Of a DNA stretch of 64,000 bases, positions 1 to 8,373 are shown piece by piece; position 1 is the first letter of the stretch, and every line of letters starts with the position of its first letter. The stretch spans positions 248,001 through 312,000 of the forward strand of contig NZ_JAMZDX010000007.1 in the NCBI RefSeq assembly GCF_024172095.1, in the 5' to 3' direction. The DNA is from Kitasatospora cinereorecta. GTDB lineage: Bacteria; Actinomycetota; Actinomycetes; Streptomycetales; Streptomycetaceae. The translations under genes and the position numbers were made by a program. The notes under the pieces are model-generated. The model saw nothing but the letters and a program-made list of their open reading frames with translations, did not search any database and had not been told where the DNA came from.

Positions 1-309
1 GAGGAGGGGGCCGCCGAGACGGTGGCCCGGCTGCGGGACGCCCTGGCACCCGGGAGCATGCTGATCCTCTCGCACGGTACGCAGGATCTGATGACGCCGC
101 AGATGGCCGAGGAGACCACCCGGATCTACCGCGGCGCCAGCTCACCCCTGGTCCTGCGGGCGCGGGCCGAAGTGGAGGCGTTCTTCGGGGACTTCGAACT
201 CGTCGATCCAGGACTGGTGCAGCTGCCCCTGTGGCGGCCGCAGGGGCAGCTGCACGAAGGCTGGCAGCAGGCGGCTCCGGCCTACGCGGGAGTGGCCGTC
301 AAGCGGTGA
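1..309 (+). CDS. SAM-dependent methyltransferase (DUF574 / Methyltransf_19), C-terminal part
   Basis: Only the last 102 codons are inside the window; the reading frame is open from base 1 and the start lies to the left. The visible part reads as the end of a Rossmann methyltransferase: a beta strand with PGSMLILSH, a helix and then AEVEAFFGDFELVDPGLV followed by PLWRP. This tail is typical of the actinobacterial S-adenosyl methyltransferase family DUF574, which is very abundant in streptomycetes and whose substrates are mostly unknown. The SAM-binding glycine motif is outside the window, so activity cannot be judged. It converges on the next gene with a shared terminator. Confidence 0.85.
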   Translation, partial: EEGAAETVARLRDALAPGSMLILSHGTQDLMTPQMAEETTRIYRGASSPLVLRARAEVEAFFGDFELVDPGLVQLPLWRPQGQLHEGWQQAAPAYAGVAVKR

Positions 310-335
310 CGTCCCCCGGGCCGGTCCCCGGTTTC

Positions 336-366
336 GGCGCCTCCCCCTGATGGCGGGGGAGGCGCC
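336..366. terminator. Bidirectional hairpin terminator
   Basis: A perfect 12-bp stem (336-347 with 355-366) closed by a 7-base loop lies between two convergent genes. There is no T-run, as is usual for streptomycete terminators, and the symmetric stem could serve both strands. Confidence 0.75.
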
Positions 367-378
367 TGTGACGTCCGA

Positions 379-1323
379 TCAGCCGTGGGTGACGCACTTG
401 TTGGCCGAGTTCGACCACAGCCCCTGGAGGTCGAAGGTGCCGGTGCTGAGCGCGACGTACGCGTCGAGGTCGACGCAGGCGTCACCGATCTCGCCGCCCC
501 CGCCGTTCCAGCCGATGCTGGGCCAGAAGTCGGTGACGGTCTCGGCGTACTCGTGGGTCTCGGTCGACTCGATGCCGGACAGCAGTCGGCCGTCGGTGAA
601 GGTGGTGCAGGCCCCGGCACCGCTGTCGGGGATGTACGGCAGGTTGGTGTAGGCGATCGTGCCGTACGAGGTGGTGGCGGTCTTGTCGTGCCAGGCGCAG
701 AAGCCGGAGTTGGGGAACCCGTCCGGGTGGGTGCCGGTCGGGGAGACGACCACGTACTGGGCGTTGAGGTTGGGCGCCTGGGTGGTGTTGCCGAAGTGCC
801 CGGCGGCCTTGCCGGCCTCGGCGGCGATCTGGTTGGCGGTGGCGCTGCTCGGGGCGGCCGCCGCGTTGTCGAACCAGACGCCGGCGAGCGGGCTGCTGGT
901 CGGGTGGTTGATGTGGATGCCCTTGGTGCCGCAGGTGGTGGTGCCCTTCGCCACGCCCTCGCAGTACTGATTGAGGATGGTGCCCCAGGTGTCCTTGCTG
1001 CCGTAGAGGCCCTGGAACATCTTCTGCATGTCGGGGGCGACACCTGCCGGGTCCGAGGACCACTGGGAGCCCCAGAAGACCAGGTACACCTTCGGGGTGG
1101 GCGAGACCACGCCCTGGCTGGCGCTGGAGCCGACCTTGAGGGTGTTGGTCGACCGGGCGGCGGGCTGGAGGCTGTGGCCCTTGGCCAGCGGCTTGACCCC
1201 GTAGTGCGCCGGAGTCGAGGTCGGGCCGGCGGTGGCGTCGACTGCCAGCGAGGTGGTGCCGACGACGGCCAGCGCCAGTGCGGCGGCCACGCGGGCGGCG
1301 GTCCGGAACGTGCCTGTGCGCAT
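379..1323 (-). CDS. Secreted HEYAE/GEIGD-motif protein, possible metalloprotease-like
   Basis: The 314-residue product starts with a Sec signal peptide (MRTGTF, Arg-rich start, Ala/Val core, cut probably after about residue 30). ATG at 1323 was chosen because GGGAG sits just upstream; an in-frame start 66 bases earlier would spoil the signal peptide. The mature part has VYLVFWGSQW near the start and, towards the end, HEYAE at about residues 257-261 followed by GGGEIGDAC. The HExxE plus GEIGD pattern is shared with a widespread bacterial secreted family distantly similar to plant EXORDIUM/phosphate-induced proteins, where HELAEAxTDP is common. A metal site is plausible, but no activity can be assigned from sequence. 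Four Cys in the mature part may form disulfides. Confidence 0.7.
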   Translation of the reverse strand: MRTGTFRTAARVAAALALAVVGTTSLAVDATAGPTSTPAHYGVKPLAKGHSLQPAARSTNTLKVGSSASQGVVSPTPKVYLVFWGSQWSSDPAGVAPDMQKMFQGLYGSKDTWGTILNQYCEGVAKGTTTCGTKGIHINHPTSSPLAGVWFDNAAAAPSSATANQIAAEAGKAAGHFGNTTQAPNLNAQYVVVSPTGTHPDGFPNSGFCAWHDKTATTSYGTIAYTNLPYIPDSGAGACTTFTDGRLLSGIESTETHEYAETVTDFWPSIGWNGGGGEIGDACVDLDAYVALSTGTFDLQGLWSNSANKCVTHG

Positions 1324-1533
1324 GCGGTACTCCCGGGTGAGGGTGTGGGGGAGGGGTGAACTGCGTGCGTTCGTACGCGAGTTACCCAAGCAGGCGGGGC
1401 GTCGTCGCGTCCAGGGGCGGACCGGTCCAGCGGTGAAGATTTTGCCGTGCCTATGCCAATCGGAAGGAGAATCGGGCGCGAACGGGCTGTTCGGCCGGAG
1501 AGGTTCAACGGCCGGCGAACCGTCGCCGCGGTG

Positions 1534-2148
1534 TCAGCCGTCGAAGTTCGACCAGAAGATGCCGACGCCCGTACCGGTCTCGTCCCGTCCGATCAGGATG
1601 CTGCCCGCGGTGAAGTCGCAGGTCGGGAAGACCAGGGCGTTCGCGCCGCCGGCCGGGTCCACGACGATGTCGAGTACCGGGAGGAGGGAGCCGGCCTCCT
1701 GCTGTGCCTCGAGTTCGGCCACGGCGTGGGCCACCGGGTCTTCGGCCTGGGCGAAGCCGGGGGTTCGGTGGAGGGCGTGGCCGATGGCCAGGTTGTCCGG
1801 GGTGTGGGAGTAGATCACCGAGGCGTCCTCGCTCAGCATGTTGACGTCGTCGGACGCCTCCTCCCAGCTCGCCTCCGTCAGCGCCTGCGGGGTGGTGCCG
1901 CTCGCGATCAGGGCGACCGCGGAGACGGTGGCGCCCCGCCCGTCGTGCCGGTCGTACGCCAGATACACCTCGTGCAGCCCGTCGCCGACGGTGTCGAAGG
2001 TGTAGAACTCGGCGCCGTCGAGCCCGGACACCGCGATCTGACCGCGGCTCAACAGCCGCCCGGCCAGGGTGAATTCGCCGCTGTATCCGGGGTCGCCCGC
2101 CGGGTCGCTCGCCTGCAGAACCGCTGCTATCGCTTCGATCATCGTCAT
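1534..2148 (-). CDS. Hypothetical protein, 204 aa
   Basis: No family was recognised. The product is acidic, lacks a signal peptide and membrane segments, and reads as a compact cytosolic domain: a strand-rich first half (AEFYTFDTVGDGLHEVYLAYD) and a second half ending in GIFWSNFDG. The start ATG at 2148 has a second ATG two codons on and no clear ribosome-binding site, so either may be used. It lies 54 bases downstream of the TetR gene on the same strand and may be co-transcribed with it. Confidence 0.6.
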   Translation of the reverse strand: MTMIEAIAAVLQASDPAGDPGYSGEFTLAGRLLSRGQIAVSGLDGAEFYTFDTVGDGLHEVYLAYDRHDGRGATVSAVALIASGTTPQALTEASWEEASDDVNMLSEDASVIYSHTPDNLAIGHALHRTPGFAQAEDPVAHAVAELEAQQEAGSLLPVLDIVVDPAGGANALVFPTCDFTAGSILIGRDETGTGVGIFWSNFDG

Positions 2149-2202
2149 GGCGGTGAGTGTGCCATGCGGGTGCGACAGGCCCGGCCGGCCGCCCCGGACA
2201 CG

Positions 2203-2940
2203 TCAGTGCTCGGCCGTCAGTGCGTCCAGCAGGATGTCGAGGCCGGCCGCCAGCTCCGTCGGGGCGTCGTGCTCGGCCAGCAGGGGGGCCAGTGCGCGAA
2301 GCCGCGGGTACTCGGCGGCCGGGAGGCGGTGCAGGCCGAGCCGTAGCAGTGGTTCGGGCTCGTCGGGGTTGTCGACGATCTGCCGTTTGTCGACGAGCAG
2401 GTAGCCGAGGATCCAGCCCGCCAGGGCGCGGTAGATCCACAGTGCCTGCGCCCCGTCGAAGCCGCCCCGGCCGATCAGGTCGAGGAGCCGCTCGTTCAGC
2501 CGGAGCATCGAGGTCGGCCGACGGGCCAGCGGGACGGAGAGCGGTCGGGCGACCACCAGCGGCAGCAGGGCCGGATGCGTGTCGGCCACGGCGCAGAACA
2601 CCGCGGCGATCCGGTGCACCTCGGCCCGCCAGTCGACCTCGGACGGCACCGGGCCGAGTCGCTCGTTCACCTCGGCGTAGAAGGCCTCGATCATGCCGTT
2701 GAGCAGTTCGTCCTTGCCGGCGGCGTAGTGGTAGAGCGCCATCGGTTCCACGCCCAGGTCGGTGGCCAGTCGGCGCATGGTGAGCGCGGGCATGCCCTCG
2801 CGGTCCGCCAGGGCGACCGCCGCGGCCAGGACCCGTGCCCGGGTGAGCCGGCTGCGTACGGGCGAAGGGGCATCGCGCCCGGACGGAGCCATGCCACGTC
2901 GGGGGGAGGACGCACCACGTCCGTTCCGCTCGCCGCTCAC
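2203..2940 (-). CDS. TetR/AcrR-family regulator with TetR_C_1-type C-terminal domain
   Basis: Residues from about 30 to 75 form the TetR HTH (TRARVLAAAVALADREG, then LTMRRLATDLGVEPMALYHY and AGKDELLNGM). The remaining 170 residues resemble the tetracycline-repressor C-terminal ligand domain (DWRAEVHRIA, LARRPTSMLRLNERLLDLI, LWIYRALAGWILGYLL). GTG at 2940 is preferred over ATG at 2892 because GAGGAGG lies 5-6 bases upstream, while the ATG has no Shine-Dalgarno. An AT-rich near-palindrome at 3021-3034 in the divergent promoter is the probable operator. Likely controls itself, the 204-residue gene downstream and/or the divergent protease. Ligand unknown. Confidence 0.88.
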   Translation of the reverse strand: MSGERNGRGASSPRRGMAPSGRDAPSPVRSRLTRARVLAAAVALADREGMPALTMRRLATDLGVEPMALYHYAAGKDELLNGMIEAFYAEVNERLGPVPSEVDWRAEVHRIAAVFCAVADTHPALLPLVVARPLSVPLARRPTSMLRLNERLLDLIGRGGFDGAQALWIYRALAGWILGYLLVDKRQIVDNPDEPEPLLRLGLHRLPAAEYPRLRALAPLLAEHDAPTELAAGLDILLDALTAEH

Positions 2941-3020
2941 GATCGCCTCCTCGCCGGCGCCGTGGCCCGCGTTTCTCCGGACCCCGGAGCACTTGACTCC
3001 TCCGTTCACCGGGGGAGAAG

Positions 3021-3034
3021 CTAAGTATACAAAG
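3021..3034. promoter_or_regulatory. Candidate TetR operator
   Basis: The sequence CTAAGTATACAAAG has a GTATAC core flanked by CT/AG arms, ten of fourteen bases being symmetric. It is part of the only AT-rich patch in the 290-base divergent interval, 81 bases upstream of the TetR start codon. Read on the minus strand it also contains TATACT, a good -10 hexamer, so binding would block the regulator's own promoter. Confidence 0.5.
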
Positions 3035-3229
3035 TACATTTCGGCATGACGTGGACCGGAGAAGCGTGTGTCGTACACGAGGACGACCGGCGACGCGTGA
3101 CGGCGCCCCGGCGTCCGGCGCACCCGGCGCACCCGGCGGGGGTGGCCCGACGAGGGCGGGCCTCCGCACCACGGCCGTCGGCCGGGCGGAGCCCGACTCT
3201 TCCGCCCCGGCCTCGTTGCTGGAGACACC

Positions 3230-4939
3230 ATGTCGCACAGCCAGTACACGACCCTCCCGGACAGCCACCGGGTTCCGCGCCGCGGCGCGACCGTGGCCGG
3301 TCCGGTCAACCCCAACGAAGAGATCACCGTCACCGTCTACCTGCGGCGCGACCCGAGCGCCCCGCCGATGCCCGACGTCCTCGACCTGGCGATGACCCCG
3401 CCGACCGAGCGCGAGACGCCGACCGGGGACCAGCTGGCGGACATCAACCGCGCCGCCCCCGCCGACGTGACCGCCGTCCGCGAGTTCGCCGCCGAGCAGA
3501 ACCTGGCCGTCGGCCGGGTGGACCAACTGGCCCGCAGCGTGGACCTGGAGGGCACGGTCGGCGACTTCGCGGACGCCTTCCAGGTGCCGCTGGCCCGCTA
3601 CCAGTACCAGGACCGCAACGAACGCTGGCGCACCTACCGCGGCCGGATCGGCTCGATCCACGTGCCGGCCGATCTCGGCGACGTGGTCACCGGCGTGTTC
3701 GGCCTCGACGACCGGCCGATCGGCAACAGTCTGAGGACCCGGCGCCCGCCGGCGCCCACCGCGGTGGCGCTCGACGAGGCGGACACCGGCCTGCCGATCG
3801 GCACCTTCCTGCCGAACGCTCTGGACCGGCTCTACGACTACCCGACCGGGACCGACGGCAGCGGGCAGACCATCGCGGTGCTGGCGTTCAACGGCGAGAC
3901 CCGGAGCGGACCGTCCGGCGGCTACTCGCAGACCGCCCTGAACACCTACTTCCACAACGTGCTGCACATCGACCCGCCGCCGCAGATCACCAACGTGGTC
4001 GTCCTCGGCCCCGGCAACCAGCCCGGAGGCGACATCGCCGCCGGGACCGACCGGGGCGACGCCACCATCGAGATCATGCTCGACCTCCAGGTGATCGGGG
4101 CACTGGCCCCCAAGGCGAAGATCGTCGTCTACTTCAGCAGGTTCACCGAGCAGGGCTGGGTCAACGTGATCAACCGGATCGTCAGTGACCGCCGGGCGTC
4201 CGTGGTCTCCTGCAGTTACGGCAATCCCGAGGACGTCCAGGGCCTCGCCTGGACCGCGTCCGGGGTCACGCACACCGACCAGGCGTTCAAGCTGGCCGCC
4301 GCGGGCAACGTCAGCATCTGCTGCGCCAGCGGCGACAACGGCTCCGGCGACATCCCGGCGGACCTCGCCCGGCAGCTGAACCTGGACCTGCGCTCGCACG
4401 CCGACTTCCCGGCCTCCAGCCCGCACGTGCTGGGCGTCGGCGGCACCCGGCTGTTCGCGCAGGACGAGCACACCGTCGCCGCGGAGATCGTCTGGGACGA
4501 CGGCCCCGACAGCTCCACCGGTGGTGGGATCAGCCGGGTCTTCCCGGTGCCTCCCTGGCAGCGGACCACCCATCTGCCGTCGACGCCCGAGCTGCCGCAC
4601 ATCGCCGGCCGAGGCGTGCCGGACGTGTCCGGGCTCGCCGACCCGGTGACCGGCGTGACGATCATCAGCGTGGACGGCCGGACCCTGTTCACCATCGGCG
4701 GTACCAGCGCGGCCGCCCCGCAGTGGTCCGCGCTGCTGGCCCGGGTCAACCAGGGGCTCGGCGCGCAGGTGGGCTTCCTCAACCCGCTGCTCTACACCAA
4801 GCTGTCGTCCGGCGTGCTGCGGGACATCACCCTCGGCGCCAACGGCGCGTTCGGCTCCGGACCCGGCTGGGACGCCTGCACCGGCTTCGGAAGCCCCGGT
4901 GGCCAGGCCCTGCTGGACGGGCTGCGCAAGCTCGGCTGA
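3230..4939 (+). CDS. S53 family peptidase (sedolisin/kumamolisin type) with pro-domain
   Basis: A 569-residue pro-enzyme. Residues about 1-170 form the pro-kumamolisin activation domain (TVTVYLRRDP, AADVTAVREFA-like region, AFQVPLARYQY). The catalytic domain carries the sedolisin set: Glu281 and Asp285 (IEIMLDL), oxyanion Asp369 (CASGDNGSGD) and nucleophile Ser493 (GGTSAAAP). The C-terminal RDITLG and GWDACTGFG segments match the family's calcium site. There is no signal peptide at the N-terminus, which is common for bacterial kumamolisin-like enzymes whose export route is unclear. Start ATG is 6 bases after GGAG. Acid-active serine-carboxyl protease by family; secretion is inferred only. Confidence 0.93.
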   Translation: MSHSQYTTLPDSHRVPRRGATVAGPVNPNEEITVTVYLRRDPSAPPMPDVLDLAMTPPTERETPTGDQLADINRAAPADVTAVREFAAEQNLAVGRVDQLARSVDLEGTVGDFADAFQVPLARYQYQDRNERWRTYRGRIGSIHVPADLGDVVTGVFGLDDRPIGNSLRTRRPPAPTAVALDEADTGLPIGTFLPNALDRLYDYPTGTDGSGQTIAVLAFNGETRSGPSGGYSQTALNTYFHNVLHIDPPPQITNVVVLGPGNQPGGDIAAGTDRGDATIEIMLDLQVIGALAPKAKIVVYFSRFTEQGWVNVINRIVSDRRASVVSCSYGNPEDVQGLAWTASGVTHTDQAFKLAAAGNVSICCASGDNGSGDIPADLARQLNLDLRSHADFPASSPHVLGVGGTRLFAQDEHTVAAEIVWDDGPDSSTGGGISRVFPVPPWQRTTHLPSTPELPHIAGRGVPDVSGLADPVTGVTIISVDGRTLFTIGGTSAAAPQWSALLARVNQGLGAQVGFLNPLLYTKLSSGVLRDITLGANGAFGSGPGWDACTGFGSPGGQALLDGLRKLG

Positions 4940-5020
4940 AGCCCGAGGTTCCCGGTGCGCGCCCGGGCGCCACCCGGACTGCTGCGGGCAGCTGTGCACC
5001 GATCGAGAAAGGAGCCGGAC

Positions 5021-5320
5021 ATGGCTGTGGTGATGTCGATGGTCTGGGCCGAGGTGACGCCGGCGCAGTACGACACGGTGCGCCATGCGGTGGGCTGGGA
5101 GGAACTCGCCCCTGCCGGGGCCCAGCTCCACGCGGCCTGGTTCGACGCCGGGGGCCTGCACGTGACCGACGTGTGGGACTCCCAGCAGGCGTTCGAGACC
5201 TTCATGGCCGATCGCTTGGCACCCGAGATCGAGAAGGCGGGAATCACCGGGACCCCGGAGGTGTCCTTCGCCCCGCTCCACCGGCGGTTCGTCGCCCCCG
5301 GCATCACCGGCGCCGCGTAG
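5021..5320 (+). CDS. Conserved 99-aa protein, copy 1 (ABM/dimeric barrel-like)
   Basis: A 99-residue protein with a strong AAAGGAG site 6 bases before ATG. The pattern of an N-terminal strand (MAVVMSMVWAEVTPAQYDTV), central LHVTDVWDSQQAFETFM and a following helix resembles small dimeric alpha/beta-barrel proteins (antibiotic biosynthesis monooxygenase type); no catalytic residue can be named. A second copy at 57918-58217 matches it at 79 of 99 residues, the C-terminal 30 residues being almost unchanged. The C-terminal PEVSFAPLHRRFVAPG is the most conserved part. Confidence 0.75.
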   Translation: MAVVMSMVWAEVTPAQYDTVRHAVGWEELAPAGAQLHAAWFDAGGLHVTDVWDSQQAFETFMADRLAPEIEKAGITGTPEVSFAPLHRRFVAPGITGAA

Positions 5321-5331
5321 CCCGCGACGTG

Positions 5332-5358
5332 CGGTGTGCCGCCCCGGGCGGGCACGCC
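5332..5358 (+). terminator. Probable terminator after the 99-aa protein gene
   Basis: An 8-bp stem (GGTGTGCC with GGCACGCC, one G-T pair) with a GC-rich loop lies 12 bases after the stop codon. Confidence 0.4.
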
Positions 5359-5487
5359 GTCCAGGGCGCCGCGACCAACCGTGCGCCGCGTCCTGGAGGG
5401 GCCCGCCCGGTTCCCCCGCGAGGGCGGACCTGTGCCCGCGTCCACGTTCGGGTTCGGGTGAGGTCCGGCCGACGAAAGGAAGCAGCC

Positions 5488-6459
5488 ATGAACGTGATCA
5501 TCGGGACGTGGAACCTGGAGAACTTCTGCCGGCCGTCGGCGGCCGGCACCGCCCCCGATCCGAACCGGTGCGCGGCGAAGGACCAGGAGACCTTCGACGC
5601 GAAGGTGGAGGCCCTGGCCGGCGTCATCGCGGAGCTCGCCCCGGACGTGCTCGGTGTCCAGGAGGTCGGCAGCAAGCAGGCGTTGGACGACCTGGTGGCC
5701 AAGCTGCCGGGCACCTGGCACTCCGCCGTCTCCACCCATCCCGACGGGCGGGGCATCCGGGTCGGGGTGATCAGCCGCTTCCCGCTCCAGGACGTGCGGC
5801 AGCACACCGCGTTCCCGGACCACCTGGGTGCGGTGCAGGTCGACGACGGCGGCGGCACGATCCGGGCCATGGGTCGCGGGGCCGTCACGGTCCGGGTCGA
5901 GCCGAGTGCCGGCCGGAGCGTCCGGGTGGCGGTGTGTCACCTCAAGTCGAAGCTGCTGACGTTCCCCGGGAACCAGCACAGCACCCACGACGAGGGCCTG
6001 CGCGCCCGCTTCGCCGCGTACGCCCTGTTCCGCCGCGGCGCCGAGGCCGTCACCATGCGCGGTGTGGCCGACGGTCTGCTGGAGGGCGACGGCAGGAGCC
6101 GGGACGTGGTCGTGCTCGGGGACTTCAACGACGACTGGCAGGCCGCCACCACCCAGATCCTGTACGGGCCGCCCGGCTCCCAGATCGGCACCGGCGGCTT
6201 CACCCACCCCGATCAGGGCGACGCGACGCGGCTGTGGAACCTGGCGCCGCGGATCCTGGAGCAGGGCGGCTTCTCCCGGGTCTTCGAGGGCCAGCACGAG
6301 CTGATCGACCACATCATGGTCAGCCACTCCCTCCTCGCCGGGCTCCGGTCCGTCACGACCGGCATCGACAAGCTCCCCAGCGTGACCGAGGCCCGGCCGA
6401 CCGCCGCACACGACAAGCCCTCCGACCACTCGCCCGTCACCGCGACGTTCGACCTGTAG
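5488..6459 (+). CDS. Endonuclease/exonuclease/phosphatase (EEP) family protein
   Basis: A 323-residue cytosolic protein with the DNase I-like fold motifs in order: GTWNLENFC at the N-terminus, QEVGS (metal-binding Glu) near residue 55, VCHLKSK (catalytic His) near 150, LGDFNDDW near 210 and SDHSPVTATF at the C-terminus. These residues coordinate Mg2+ and catalyse phosphodiester or phosphomonoester hydrolysis across the family; the substrate is not evident. Start ATG follows GAAAGGAAG. There is no signal peptide. It ends 11 bases from the convergent aldo/keto reductase gene. Confidence 0.9.
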   Translation: MNVIIGTWNLENFCRPSAAGTAPDPNRCAAKDQETFDAKVEALAGVIAELAPDVLGVQEVGSKQALDDLVAKLPGTWHSAVSTHPDGRGIRVGVISRFPLQDVRQHTAFPDHLGAVQVDDGGGTIRAMGRGAVTVRVEPSAGRSVRVAVCHLKSKLLTFPGNQHSTHDEGLRARFAAYALFRRGAEAVTMRGVADGLLEGDGRSRDVVVLGDFNDDWQAATTQILYGPPGSQIGTGGFTHPDQGDATRLWNLAPRILEQGGFSRVFEGQHELIDHIMVSHSLLAGLRSVTTGIDKLPSVTEARPTAAHDKPSDHSPVTATFDL

Positions 6460-6490
6460 CCACCCGGACTCAGGGCAGCCGAGCGGGTGG
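6460..6490. terminator. Shared hairpin between convergent genes
   Basis: CCACCCG (6460-6466) pairs with CGGGTGG (6484-6490). The hairpin spans the stop codon of the leftward aldo/keto reductase and ends the rightward EEP gene. It is the likely end of the long leftward operon. Confidence 0.5.
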
Positions 6491-7546
6491 GCCGGGAGGC
6501 CAGTGGTCGGGGCCGTGGACCAACTCCCGTTGGAGGTCGTCCTGGAGAAAGGTGTACGGGTAGGGGACGGGTTCGGCGCTTGCCTGGTCGAGTGCGGCCA
6601 GCGCTTCGAGCGGTGGGGTGAGGTCGATCGCCTTGAGGTTCTCGACGAGCTGGTCGGGCGAGGAGAGCCCGAGGGCGACGCTGGAGATCTCCGGCTTGCT
6701 CAGCAGCCAGGCGAGGGCGAGCTGCGCCGGGGTGCAGTGGAGTTCGCCGGAGAGCTTGCCGAGGAGGGCGAGGACCTCGGGGACGCCGGCGCGGAAGGGG
6801 TCGACGTCGCCGGTGCCGAAGGTCTCGGTGACCCGTCCCGGACCGGTGATGCGGCGCTCCGCCCGGTCGATCCGGTAGCGGCCGGTGAGCAGGCCGTTGG
6901 CGAGCGGTCCCCAGGCGACGATCCCGGTGCCGGTCAGGCGGGCGAACGGGAAGAACTCGTGCTCGGCCGAGCGGACCAGCAGGTTGTGGTTGAGCTGGAG
7001 TGCCGCCGGCGGCTGCCAGCCCCGCCAGCGGCAGAGGACCTCCGCCTGTCCCGCGTACCAGCCGGGTACGTTGCTCAGTGCGAAGTACCGGATCTTCCCG
7101 CCGGCGACCAGGTCGGCGGCGGCCGACAGGGTCTCCTCGACGGGGGTGACCCGGTCCCACAGGTGCATGTAGAGGACGTCGATGCGGTCGGTCTGCAGCC
7201 GGCGGAGCGACTTCTCCACCGAGGCGAACATCGACGTCCGGCCGCAGCCGCCGGAGTTGACGTTCCGCGGGTCCGTCCGGTAGCCGAACTTCGTCGACAC
7301 GACGACCCGGTCGCGGGCCGACAGGCGCCGAAGCGCCGCCCCGAGCCAGACCTCGCTCTCGCCGCCGTTGTAGACGTTGGCCGTGTCGAAGAAGTTGACA
7401 CCGTGGGCGAGGGCGGTGTCGACCACCTCGTCGGCCTCGGCGCGCGACATGGTCCAGCGGGGGCCCCAGCGCGTCCCGAAGGTGGCGACGCCCAGGCACA
7501 GGCCGGACACCTTCAGGCCGGTCCGGCCCAGCTGTCGGTACTTCAT
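6470..7546 (-). CDS. Aldo/keto reductase
   Basis: A 358-residue (alpha/beta)8-barrel NADPH oxidoreductase. It begins MKYRQLGRTGLKVSGLCLG, typical of the family, and has all four catalytic residues: Asp and Tyr in FFDTANVYNGG, Lys in VVVSTKFGY and His in DVLYMHLWD. The cofactor end SxxSPDQLVENL is also present. It is the last gene of the operon that starts at the small peptide gene near 15.9 kb; GGAGG lies 6 bases before ATG and the gap to the SDR gene is 27 bases. In this setting it may reduce a carbonyl on the pathway product, which is inference. Confidence 0.93.
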   Translation of the reverse strand: MKYRQLGRTGLKVSGLCLGVATFGTRWGPRWTMSRAEADEVVDTALAHGVNFFDTANVYNGGESEVWLGAALRRLSARDRVVVSTKFGYRTDPRNVNSGGCGRTSMFASVEKSLRRLQTDRIDVLYMHLWDRVTPVEETLSAAADLVAGGKIRYFALSNVPGWYAGQAEVLCRWRGWQPPAALQLNHNLLVRSAEHEFFPFARLTGTGIVAWGPLANGLLTGRYRIDRAERRITGPGRVTETFGTGDVDPFRAGVPEVLALLGKLSGELHCTPAQLALAWLLSKPEISSVALGLSSPDQLVENLKAIDLTPPLEALAALDQASAEPVPYPYTFLQDDLQRELVHGPDHWPPGPPARLP

Positions 7547-7573
7547 CCCGTCCTCCCGGTTCGGGGCCCGCGG

Positions 7574-8329
7574 TCAGACGAGCGAGCCGGAGGAGCCCCC
7601 GTCGAGCTTGCACATCATGCCGTTGGCGGTGGTGCCGAGGTCGGCGATGTACCGGACGCTGCGGACGCACGCGTCGAAGTCGATGAGCTGCTCGATCACC
7701 AGGTCGGGGTTGGACTTGCGCAGGAACAGGCGGGTGATCTCGGCCTCGGTGACGCCGCGCCGCTCGGCGACCGCGCGCAGGTCGGCGACCTTGCCCGGAT
7801 CGGCGAGCGGGCCGAGCAGCAGCGTCGCCACGGCGGCGTTGCGGGACCGGCAGTGGTCGGCCAGGGACGTGGTCAGCACCCGCAGGGCCGCCTTGCTCGC
7901 GGCGTACACGCCGGAGGCGAAGTCGGCGTGGTAGATGGACTCCGAGTTCACCACGACGACCGAGCAGAAACGCTCGGGCGGCTTGGCGGCGAGCAGGTCG
8001 AGGGTCAGCCGGTACGGGACGAGGGAGTTCACCCGGAAGATGCCCTCCAGCTCGTCCAGCGTGAGGGCGGAGACGTCGCGCGGCGGGTAGCTGACCGCGT
8101 TGTGGACGATGAGGTCGGGTGTCTCCCCGATCAGGGCCGGCAGCTCGTCGAGCGCCTTCGGATCGGACAGGTCCGCCTGGAGGTAGCGGACCTCCGGCGG
8201 CAGTGCGGTCTCGGAGCGCGGCCGCCGGCCGAGCCCGGTGACCTGCCAGCCGTCCTCGGCGAGCCGGGTGGCCAGCCGGGCGCCGAGCCCGTGGCTGGTG
8301 CCGGTCACGAATGCGCGTTTCGCTGCCAC
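7574..8329 (-). CDS. Short-chain dehydrogenase/reductase (SDR)
   Basis: A 251-residue classical SDR: TGTSHGLG cofactor loop at the N-terminus, NA-type VHNAV strand, catalytic Ser in NSESIYHA, and YAASK (Tyr-Lys pair). The final GMMCKLDGGSSG matches the family's substrate-loop end. GTG at 8329 is chosen since AGGAG precedes it and the Rossmann strand starts a few residues on; GTG codons at 8377-8380, overlapping the methyltransferase stop, would add 16-17 residues and are the alternative if translation is coupled. Member of the leftward operon; probably acts on a hydroxyl or keto group of the same product as the aldo/keto reductase. Confidence 0.9.
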   Translation of the reverse strand: MAAKRAFVTGTSHGLGARLATRLAEDGWQVTGLGRRPRSETALPPEVRYLQADLSDPKALDELPALIGETPDLIVHNAVSYPPRDVSALTLDELEGIFRVNSLVPYRLTLDLLAAKPPERFCSVVVVNSESIYHADFASGVYAASKAALRVLTTSLADHCRSRNAAVATLLLGPLADPGKVADLRAVAERRGVTEAEITRLFLRKSNPDLVIEQLIDFDACVRSVRYIADLGTTANGMMCKLDGGSSGSLV

Positions 8330-8373
8330 GGTCTCCTGCTCCTCACCCGGTCCGTACCGGTTCCCCGCCTGGT

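Noticed and set aside
1505..5281. A 1258-codon minus-strand open frame
   Set aside because: It runs through the TetR and S53 genes in other frames, gives low-complexity Arg/Gly/Pro sequence and has no plausible start site.
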